DNA of 64,000 bases, taken from NCBI GenBank assembly GCA_019914945.1, contig CM034101.1, positions 7,513,188 through 7,577,187 on the forward strand, written 5' to 3'. This DNA comes from Typha latifolia (lineage: Eukaryota > Streptophyta > Magnoliopsida > Poales > Typhaceae). Made by a program: the position numbers and the translations under genes. Below, piece after piece: positions 56,049-64,000 of this stretch. The notes under the pieces were generated by a model, which ran no database searches, was not told where the DNA came from, and saw only the letters and a program-made list of their open reading frames with translations. Within the stretch, counting starts at the first letter, position 1. Each line of letters starts with the position of its first letter.

Positions 56049-56968
56049 GATCATGATACGATCTCCCATTTTGGCTAAGGTTCGATCTCTTCCAATTCTC
56101 AGATCTGGACTTATTCTGGCATGAAACTTTGTAAATAGATCTCAAAAGATACCGCCATCAAATTGACGTGAAATTTTAATATGTTGTATCCCCAGAAAAG
56201 AGCTTTCCAACAAATAAAGCTTTAGGCAGATCGGATAAGGGGATCACGAGATATCATCCGATTAGTGGATGAACATCAGGGGGTTTGATTAGGATCTAGG
56301 GATGGAGGCACGAGATCCTAGATGATGGTGGTTGGGGGTGGACTGGCGTTAATGGGGTGGCACCGGTGAAAAGTGGTGGTGGAAGGGTTATGGTTGATGG
56401 AACGGTTAGGGCAAGTGTTGGATAGATTGGAAGAAGGGGGAGGAGAGGTCCACCCCTAAGGGACTAGGGTGATTGGCTGATCGAGGGTGGTTAGAAGCGG
56501 CGTCACCAGGGATTGAGAGAATGAAAGCAAAGAAGACGAAGGAGGCAAGGCAAAACTCAATTCTTCAATAATAATTCTATGGTTGTCATCCACATCCTTT
56601 AGAGTCTAACCAAACAATTCAAAATTAAACCTAAATAGTACATTATCATCGACTGCGTTCGAACGTGCCCACTCACATTCGAACGTGCCCACTCGCGAAC
56701 GTACCTGTTTCTCACTTCTCTGGATTTGCGAACACGATACAGGCATTTACAGCGCATTCAAACGCGGCGTTCGAATGCACAATTCACATTCTCTAGACGT
56801 GATGCGGCGTTCACCAACTGCGTTCGAACACACTCCACCCGCGTTCGAATGCGACTTACAAAAAACTTATTTTCTTAGGAATTAAATATTAGTACAAGAA
56901 ACAAAGACACCACTTAACAAGTATCGTGCTCGAGACGACATCGGTGAAGTCCGAATCGTATCAGATCA
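56049..56968 (-). mobile_element. Family A (subtype 2) solo LTR with GATCA target duplication
   Basis: The LTR is 56054-56963 (910 bp), minus orientation, ends TGATACGAT and GAGATCGTATCA, with perfect GATCA flanks (56049-56053, 56964-56968). It aligns over its length with 9875-10786. The eroded equivalent of the internal primer-binding unit (TTGGAAGAGATCGAACC, minus strand) lies inside the LTR. The TTCGAA cluster is at 56650-56865. Confidence 0.92.
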
Positions 56969-57036
56969 CATCAACTATGGATGCACTCAAACTCTTTCAC
57001 ATATGCCTTCAACATCGTCTTTTGGCACACCTTGCG

Positions 57037-57608
57037 TGATACAATCCGACCGAGTTAAGTCTGTCGAATTGAATCAAGTTGAGTTAAGTTAGTTAGTTGG
57101 TTAGATTTGCTTATTGTTTTGAATTTCAAATAAAACGGGTAATCCGTATGTGGATCTGATCCGCTAGAACTTTACTCCTATAAATATGAGTGATTATGTG
57201 CTGATTGTTATTGTGAAATTGATCATTGAGTTTAGTTATTTTATTTTCTCGTCCTTATCTTTCATTGTAGCCGATATATCATCCTTATCTTTGTAGGAGT
57301 AGATCGTAATTCTAGAACATTTTCGAGCACCCAAACCCTAGCCACCTTCTTCAACAACAAGCCATTCTACTATACGGCTATCCACTACCTCCCTTGGCCA
57401 TCCGTCACACTCTGATGACCGCCACAATATTGGATCTTTACTGATTTGTCCCCTTCGAACATACTTCCACTATTTTATTTTTAACTTTTTATCTCGACTT
57501 TCGATTCATATGAAATGAAATCCATTAGATTCATAACTTGTGAGGCTACTAACCCAAAAGTTTCATAATTTTCCTATGCCCATATTTGTCTAGATTTTGT
57601 TCTTAACA
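57037..57608 (+). mobile_element. Family F 5' LTR (572 bp)
   Basis: TGATACAATCCGACC to TGTTCTTAACA, followed at 57610 by TGGTATCAGCTG, a slightly mutated initiator-tRNA primer site. It shares with 32929-33412 the early gattgaatttca-type block, aatccgtatgtggatctgat and a tataaata promoter element (57179-57186). Confidence 0.78.
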
Positions 57609-57609
57609 T

Positions 57610-57621
57610 TGGTATCAGCTG
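57610..57621 (+). promoter_or_regulatory. Primer-binding site of the family F element
   Basis: TGGTATCAGCTG; the first nine bases match the tRNA-iMet complement TGGTATCAG, the last three do not. Confidence 0.65.
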
Positions 57622-57649
57622 ACATTCCTCGGCCAATGACTAGACGAAA

Positions 57650-59165
57650 TCAAAGAAGATGAACAGTGAAAGAGAAACCATGGAGGATCAGGAACTCATC
57701 TCCATTCCTTTGGGAGTCTTCCTAGCTCCACACTAACAGTCGCCAATGATGAACCATCCGCACGGGCAAAGGCATTGATAAAGTCATCAAAGGAGAGGTC
57801 TTAGAGGATCAAAAAGGCGATCCAAGACTTGACGACCATTATCCTAGGCCAACACAACCATCCCCTGCTGCCAACACCACCGACCATGGTGAAAACTAGC
57901 CAACCATTGCTAGAGGATTCCACTTTGAGGGAGGTGGACGAGAGTCCCAAACCATGGACAAAACTACTCCTCCGGCCATGCTGGAGACCCTCCCACCACC
58001 ATAGACCCAGATCGTCTTTGCAGCAACATTTGAGCAATCGGCTGAGCTAGGATTCGGGTCATCTTCCCCACCCATGGTGGAAGTTAGGGCCAAAATCCCT
58101 AGCTTTCCACCAGTGGCGATCCAAGTGATTCTAGCCCAAATCGTCATGTCCACTAACTTCCTCATACCACCGACACCTGAGACACAATTGTCGTTCATGC
58201 CAGCACCACCTAGAAGACCCTTGAGGATGGCGATTATTGTTGCAGCAAACTCGTGACTGGTAGTTGCAAGTCTGACACTTCCACGACCTCCAGCGGCCAC
58301 AGCTAGCTTCCTTGAGCTGACTGCTAGCTAGTGAAGGCTGTTGTAGTCGCCGATGATCATTGAGTTGCTAAACCCCATAGCTATCACCACATGAAGCTAC
58401 CCATATGTCAGGGTGACTTCGCCAGGGCTTCCACCACTGTCGCTCCCCTATAGTGTTCCATGGGCCTCCATCCGCAACCACAAGGGGTCAGTGGACTAGT
58501 CGACGACGTACACTAGCCATCGCTGCATCAAATTGAGTCTGATCTTGATTTTAGCCTTCCACCGCCACGAGGACCTATTGGATGGCGACTGCCATTGGCC
58601 ACCTACCCTAGCTAGCCACCACCGAGGCTATAACGGGTTGTGCCGATGCCCTAGGCCAAAATCCAAATTTAGCCCTAGGGTTAGGGTTAAGGTTAAGGCA
58701 AATGCATGGAGGAGATGAAGTGAATAAATTTCAAGGATGACTTTGTGCATGACCCCGAGCCCATGTACGAGCTTGAGGATGACTTGTGCCGGTGGGCCTA
58801 CACGATCAAGTTAAGCCAAATCGACATGCGTCTCAGGCACGACATGAGCCAAACTGGTGGAGCTATGATTCACTGCTCCAATATCGAACTTGAGGTCACT
58901 TGGCCTGCAATAATAGGACACATTTTGGATTCAAGCTTGGATGGTCCAGCTTAATTTCTTAAAATTTTTAAGAGAAGACCTGTTTGTCTAAAGCTACCTA
59001 ATGGAGCAGTTTTTCATGTACTAGAGTATGCCCAATTACTAGATCTAGCTAGCATCATTCCACTTAGAGGGTGTGCCAACAATAGTTCGAGCTTATCAGA
59101 ATGACTTCGAATGGATCTACAACCAAGTCACCAACTAGTCAGACTCGACTCTTAAGAGTACCTTC
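57650..59165 (+). pseudogene. Family F leader and gag, decayed
   Basis: A broken coding region after the primer-binding site, proline-rich at first (57829-58256). A segment at 58745-58954 contains MYELEDDLCRWAYTIKLSQ and DSSLDGPA. The gag motif RAYQNDFEWIYNQVTN with SDSTLKSTFISG lies at about 59085-59165, matching 32389-32480. I cannot reconstruct one continuous frame. It is cut by an LTR tail at about 59166. Confidence 0.55.
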
Positions 59166-59333
59166 ATTAGTGGGTGAGCTCGAGAGAGAGAGAGAGAGAC
59201 CGAAAGAAAGAGAGAGAGAGATTTAGAAGGAGAAAGAGAGAGGTAGTGGAGGAGTTGCGGCAGCATCGGGGCTCGCCACGGCCAGCTGGCCGCAGCCAAC
59301 GGGCCGTGGCAGCGGTAGGGTCGGGTTGTTACA
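59166..59333. mobile_element. LTR terminal fragment related to the 3-kb solo LTR
   Basis: Starts at a GAGCTCGAGAGAG junction, has GA-rich DNA, then GCCAGCTGGCCGC and ends GTCGGGTTGTTACA. The same order of GA run, GCTAGCTGGCC and GGTTGTTACA ends the LTR at 42259. The other end is missing. Confidence 0.6.
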
Positions 59334-59575
59334 AGGAAGATGGCGCCGACAAGGAAACCAATGGAGAGCACACCGACAAGGGAAGACTCAACCCACGATA
59401 ACCCTAATCGTGAGACCAATTCCTTTGGAGCGACCACAGTAGGACTGAGTCAACCAACGTCTATGGGTGTGAATATGGGCTTGGCGGATGAACTTAGGAG
59501 CATGTTCCAAACATTGCTGCATAGAGTTGACGCAATGCAGAACGATAATAATGCGGACTAGCAGTGAGACCATCG
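59334..59575 (+). pseudogene. Family A gag start, plus strand
   Basis: KEDGADKETNGEHTDKGR, in another frame MGVNMGLADELRSMF and TLLHRVDAMQNDNN. It aligns with 950-1200 (+) and with the reverse strand of 60610-60864. It stops at 59575, where minus-strand gag of copy 5 begins, giving an inverted arrangement. Confidence 0.7.
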
Positions 59576-60864
59576 ATGAGCATCACACTCCTGATCAGTT
59601 TGAAGCATCGATGACCGGGGGTGAAAGGTTCATCGTATCGAAAAGAATGGCCCTTCGCTCTTCGCTCCTCCACTTGGGTAGGTGTGAGAGTTTGGACGGG
59701 GGGTCTTGTGCCTCTTTTATCATCGAAAGAGGGTCTCAAAGGTGGTCGTGTTCTAGTACTAGCAGCGGTGTCTTTGACATCGTAGAATTTCCAGCCAGCA
59801 TTCTAGGCACAAACCGACTATCTTAGTTGCCCCTGTTTGCTTTCGCTGCCATCTTGAGAGCCTTCTGCTTTTACTCCATCCTCACGACCTTCTCAAAGGC
59901 CTCCTCAAGAGTGGTAGGACAGAGAGCATGAACATTTGCCTCGATCTTCTCCCGCAACCCTGAAATGAATGTGCTCATCAATATCGGTTCGGGCCAAGGT
60001 GGCTCACAACGGCTACTAACTATTTTAAATTCTGCTTAGTACTCCAATATAGTAGTCGTCTGAACCATCTTGCTTAATTTGGTAGTAAAATCTTCATACG
60101 TTGCTGTCCCAAATTGGCATGTAATCCTCCTAGAAAACTTAGCCCAACCAGTAAATCCTCCACCACAAATAGTCGTCTTAACCATCTTGCTTAATTTAGC
60201 AGTAAAATCTTCATACGTTGCTGTCCCAAATTGGCATGTAATCCTCCTAGAAAAGTCAGCCCAACCAGTAAATCCTCCACCACAAATAGTCAATCGATAC
60301 TAATGCAATGTCGTGCCTTGGAGATAAAAGCTTGCCATCTTGACCTTTGCATCCTTCGTTGTCCCTTGACAATCAAAGTATTGCTCCACTTGAAATACCC
60401 AATCCGTCAGATCACCACCTTGAAATTTTGGAAAGTCCAAATGTGAGGTTCTCCCCCGGATAGCATTGTCGGGTTCGCGAAAGATCTTTGGTTCAGGTCT
60501 GAACTTTTGTGCTTGTTGATCTCCTTTCTCGAATCCTCGAGCACGTCCATCACCATCTCCGAAGGGATCAACTTCATCCTCAAAGTGCCAATCCTCTTTA
60601 TCGACAAAGCATTATGATCATTTTGTATTGTGTCCACCCTATGCAATAATATTTAGAGCATGCCCCTAAATTCATCCGCCAACCCCATATTCACACCCAA
60701 AGATGTTGGTTGACTCGATCCTACCATGGCCGCCCCAAGGGAATCGGCCTCTCGATTAGTGTTATCGTGGATTGAGTCTTCCCTTGTCGGTATGCTCTCC
60801 ATTGATCTCCTTATTGATGTCATCTTCCTTGTTTCCACCATTAATCGAGGTCCGAGGTTCATCG
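59576..60864 (-). pseudogene. Family A copy 5: gag
   Basis: Read on minus from 60862: LGPRLMVETRKMTSIRRSME, GVNMGLADEFRGML, HRVDTIQNDHN, then a GGEPHIWTFQNFKVVI-type capsid start (about 60410-60480), GWAKFSRRITCQFGTATYED, GLREKIEANV-like stretch near 59930-59965, and at the left end EERRAKGHSFRYDEPFTPGHRC, a zinc knuckle with its first two cysteines changed (S, Y). Contains an in-frame 117-bp tandem duplication at 60064-60297. It ends at 59576. Confidence 0.8.
60064..60297 (-). repeat. 117-bp in-frame tandem duplication in gag
   Basis: Two copies (60064-60180, 60181-60297) differing at only a few bases duplicate 39 codons: LSKMV...TICGGGFTGW through FGTATYEDF. Other gag copies in the window have one. 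Confidence 0.9.
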
Positions 60865-60877
60865 GGCTTTGATACTA
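60865..60877 (-). promoter_or_regulatory. Degenerate primer-binding site of family A copy 5
   Basis: Minus strand TAGTATCAAAGCC, two changes from TGGTATCAGAGCC, just before the LTR end. Confidence 0.65.
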
Positions 60878-60879
60878 AT

Positions 60880-61719
60880 AAAAGGCTATGGAATGATCCC
60901 TTCAAGATCTGAATTGATTGTAGAAAATAGTTCGCGCAATCGAGTAAAAATATTCTCTCGTAGTCAGAAAATTACAAAACCAAGTTGGATTGATCCGTAA
61001 CTTCCTAATCCGCGATTTTAGTACTGACGCCCTTCACAGATTCACACTAAAACTAGGATGAGATCACGATATAGTGGGGGTGAAAGTGGTGGTGACGGGT
61101 GGAGTGGATGTTAGGGTTATGGATGATAATGGAGATGAGGGTGGATGGTTGATGTTGTTTAAGGGATAAAGATGAAGGGGAAGAAGTGGTCGAGATCCCA
61201 AGAAAGAGGGAGAACTCGAAAGACGAGAGAGATTAGAAGTTAGATCAGACCTTACCAATGGTAGAGGTGGCTGTTTAGTGAAGAGGGAGGAGGGAGATTA
61301 GGGTAGAGAGACTAGAGAGAGGATAGAGGAGGCAAGAAACCATCCATTAAGCATTATGGTTTTGGCTGCCATTCGCACCTTTATAGATGTTAGCCAATAA
61401 GCCAGAATAACAATTATTAACCCTAATTCTATTGGACTCCCACCGATCACGTTCGAACACACTCGATTGCGTTTGAATGCACAAAAGGTATTCACTATCG
61501 ATGCGAACTAATGCAGGCGTTCGCACGCGGGCATTCGAATGCGACCGACCGTGTTCGAACGCACATTTCCGCCTTCTCTATTTTTGTGAACCTAATGCAG
61601 GCATTCACAAAGGCGTTTAAACGCGCCCCCTTCCGCATTCGAATGCGACCTACAAAAAAATTATTTTAATAAAAATAAATAACTAATGCAATAAGAAAAG
61701 ACTTTAACAAGGTGTATCA
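60880..61719 (-). mobile_element. Family A copy 5: 5' LTR
   Basis: Minus-oriented LTR of about 840 bp. It starts TGATACACCTTGTTAAAG at 61719 and ends near CATTCCATAGCC at about 60883, then the primer site. The TTCGAA cluster lies at 61440-61650. It is the 5' LTR of the gag at 59576-60864; no 3' LTR is present in the window. Confidence 0.8.
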
Positions 61720-62580
61720 AATTTCTGGGTCTAAACTAGGTTTGTGTGACTAGGATGAATATTGAAGATGGTCATAATTTGCAAACATGATATTTCCTAT
61801 CATTTTGCGATAATACCATTTTTTTGGCTTAGGAAAATAATTGCTTTGAGATTTATATAATTGTAGAATTTAATTCTTAAGCATTATTTTATATTGCTCG
61901 CATTTGTTATTTATTTATGCTTAGAATAATATATGTAATTTTAAGATGAATTAAATTGTGCAAATTGATTGATTATGCTCATTAAGTATTGCAATTTTGG
62001 GATGAATTTTGAAATTACATATATGTGCAAAATAGAAATATTATGGTGAAGCTTTGAAATTTTTAGAATTAAATAAATAAATGTCTAATAAGTGATTTAT
62101 ATGATTTTATTTAATTAAACGATAGCCACAGCGTCTTTAATCAAATGAAATTATATTTATAGTTTTAAAGATTGCATAAAGTAATTTTAGACATTAATTG
62201 TAATTAATTATTTGAATATAATAAATTTTATTCCACAGGAATTTTTATTATATTTAAATAATTAATTAGGATAAAATATCAAATTATTCATAACTTACCC
62301 ACAGGAATAATGAATTAAGTGATAATTTGATAGTTTTATCATAAAGTTTAATTAAAAAAATATCAAACTATGCTCATAATATACCCATAGAATTATGAAT
62401 TAAGATAGTTTGAGAAACTCTATCATAAAGAATAATAAATATTATTGAAATAAAATTTAACCCATAGGTAAATTTTGTCATTTGATTCATTTTTTCTAAG
62501 TGTGATTTACATTGGTAAACCATAACATCATTTATGCCTTAATTTATCATAAGCATGTAATATTGAATGCAGCTTCATGA
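61720..62580 (+). other. Leader/LTR region of the last copia element, with hairpin array
   Basis: AT-rich DNA before the copia gag. LTR ends and primer site were not located. It contains at least five stem-loops between 62104 and 62476, described separately. The position directly upstream of gag suggests LTR or 5' leader. Confidence 0.5.
62104..62476 (+). repeat. Array of five stem-loops with a CCCAYAGG-like loop
   Basis: Stems: 62104-62119/62136-62151; 62202-62225/62244-62267 (24 bp, one mismatch); 62277-62287/62322-62332 (11 bp perfect); 62361-62371/62405-62415 (10 of 11); 62452-62459/62469-62476 (8 bp perfect). Loops contain CCACAG, CCACAGG, CCCACAGG, CCCATAG and CCCATAGG. Stems three and four differ by a paired change (CAAATTAT/ATAATTTG versus CAAACTAT/ATAGTTTG). 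Confidence 0.8.
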
Positions 62581-63399
62581 CCTAAGAACTTATCTGATAT
62601 CCATTGTGATATTCCCGAATTGAAAGGGGATAACTATAAAGTACTAAAGATGAGAGTTCTCATTCATCTAGGGTGCATAGACATTGATTATGCAATTAGA
62701 AAGGATAAACCACCTGCAATCACTTCTACAAACTCTTCATCAGATATTGTGTTTTGCAAACGACGAGAGCGATCTAATCGTCTAAGCGTAGTATTCATTA
62801 AGACCAAAATATCTGCTGGTATTCGTAGTTCAGTGGATCAACATGAAAATGTCCGAGACTTGCTTAAGGCCATCGATGACCAGTTCGTCACTTTAGAAAA
62901 AGTTTTAGCTAGTACTCTAATTATAAAGTTCTCTTCTCTAAGGCTCACTAATGTCAAAGGTGTGTGTGAGCACATCATGCAAATGAGGGACATTGCGGCT
63001 CAATTCAAGAAACTAGAGGTTAAGATGTCTGAAACCTTCCTAGTGCACTATATCTTAAACACTCTCCCATAACAGTACAGGCCTTTTAAGATCTCGTACA
63101 ACACACATAAAGAAAAATGGTCAATCAATGAGTTAATGACCATGTGTGTTCAAGAATAAAAGAGGCTAGTGATGGAGCTAGGTGAAAGTGTAATGCTGAT
63201 TACAACCCACAGAAAGGGGAAGACTCAAGCTAATCAGAAGGGGAAGGGTAAAACACCATCCCAAACTGATATCAAGCAAGAGGCCAAGTGTTTCATTTGT
63301 AAAAGAAAGGACTCAAGAAAAAGGAATGTGCCAAATTTTAGAAATGACTTGAGAATAAAGGTAATCCAACCTCATTTGTTTGTTATGAATCTAATATAG
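62581..63399 (+). pseudogene. Ty1/copia element: gag
   Basis: From a DIPELKGDNYKVLKMRVLIH start: a UBN2-type gag with LGCIDIDYAIRKDKPP, ENVRDLLKAIDDQF, IIKFSSLRLTNVKGVCEHIM and VHYILNTLP, then a stop at 63070. The next piece, ELMTMCVQE, continues to 63399. A zinc knuckle CFICKRKDSRKRNV has lost its His and last Cys. The CFxCKKKGH-type knuckle and short gag differ from the SIRE-like family, so this is a separate copia lineage. Confidence 0.83.
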
Positions 63400-64000
63400 T
63401 TTATGTTAATATTAACATATAGTGGATTGACTCTAGATCTACAATCCATATTACAAACTTTTTGCAGGGTATGCAAAACCTAAGGAAGCCAGTGGAAAGT
63501 GAGCAAAACATCTTATCTGGAAATAAGATGAACTCATATGTGGAGGCTATAGGAACATATTTATTAACTTTAAACAATGGTTTTATTTTGCAATTAAATA
63601 GAACCTTGTATGTTCCAAGATTTTCACGAAACTTGATTTCAATTTTCAGACTTGTACTGTTGGGATATTCCTTTAATTTTTCAAACATGTCATTCAGTTT
63701 ATTTTACAATTCTAATTGTGTTGGAAATGATATTTTGTCCTGATAGTCTTTATAGCATTAATTTACAAAATAATATCACTTATAGTTCAATGCATGTTCA
63801 CATTGGCAATAAACAATGTAATATTAATGATGACTCCTTTATGTTATGGCACCGGAGATTATGACACATCTCCCTAGAAAGAATTAGGTGATTAGTGAAT
63901 GATGGAGTACTTAGTACTCTAGATTTCACTGATTTTAAGACATGTGTTAGCTGCATTAAGGGAAAACAGACCAATAAGTCAAAAAAGAGTGCCAATAGGA
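63400..64000 (+). pseudogene. Ty1/copia element: protease and pre-integrase, running off the window
   Basis: Protease reads IVWIDSRSTIHITNFLQGM (63418-63474); the catalytic D-S-G has become D-S-R. LNRTLYVPRFSRNLISIFRL follows. Pre-integrase: FMLWHRRL, a stop, HISLERIR, LVNDGVLSTLDFTDFKTCVS and CIKGKQTNKSKK up to the window end. Integrase would follow beyond 64000. Stops and frame changes show it is decayed. Confidence 0.85.

Overview
This window looks like a flowering-plant nuclear genome. It is AT-rich, dominated by nested and mostly decayed LTR retrotransposons, and carries only two intact host genes, both without introns. I could not determine the species. There are no bacterial or organellar signatures, and I saw no tRNA, rRNA or CRISPR features.

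The host genes are a four-EF-hand calmodulin-like calcium sensor (12694-13290, +) and a MATE/DETOXIFICATION efflux transporter (34262-35752, +). Nothing links them functionally; they are islands in repeat DNA.

Repeat families, with working names used throughout. Family A is a chromodomain-bearing Ty3/gypsy element with LTRs of the form TGATAC...TATCA, in two LTR subtypes; it has at least eight copies or LTRs. Family B is a SIRE/Maximus-like Ty1/copia element with LTRs TGTTAGG...TTTTTCA. Family C/Tekay is a Tekay-like Ty3/gypsy element whose LTR starts TGTAACACCCC. Family E/F has related LTRs TGTTAC...GTAACA. At least three other copia lineages are present, plus one hAT-like DNA transposon with an 8-bp target duplication.

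Layout. 1-4068: inverted pieces of family A (minus RT, then a plus-strand deletion derivative). 5673-11614: hAT-like element with a complete family A copy (6495-10786) inside it. 12694-13290: the calmodulin-like gene. 14632-18779: a solo E LTR, then a copia remnant split by an E/A chimeric solo LTR. 18780-21654: minus family A remnant and a plus A LTR. 21655-27578: tandem SIRE pair sharing a middle LTR, joined directly to a family A body (27579-30347). 30348-33830: Tekay-type LTR, family F remnant and a short copia tail. 34262-35752: MATE gene. 37060-38445: a roughly 93-bp minisatellite. 39283-42259: a 3-kb solo LTR. 42616-54920: a Tekay-like element interrupted by a SIRE solo LTR, a 5.9-kb SIRE element and a family A solo LTR, each with exact 5-bp target duplications. 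56054-61719: further A and F pieces. 62581-64000: a copia element running off the end, preceded by an array of hairpins.

Most notable observations. (1) Family A LTRs appear to have grown at their 3' ends by absorbing successive tRNA-iMet primer-binding-site units, and target duplications place these units inside the LTR. (2) Clusters of a GCGTTCGAACGC palindrome sit just upstream of the TATA box in the LTRs of two unrelated superfamilies (gypsy A and copia SIRE). (3) One LTR is a chimera in which that upstream module is replaced by one from family E. (4) The DNA before the last copia element carries a chain of stem-loops with a conserved CCCAYAGG-type loop and a compensated stem change. (5) Nearly every retroelement body has lost reverse transcriptase, by different deletions.
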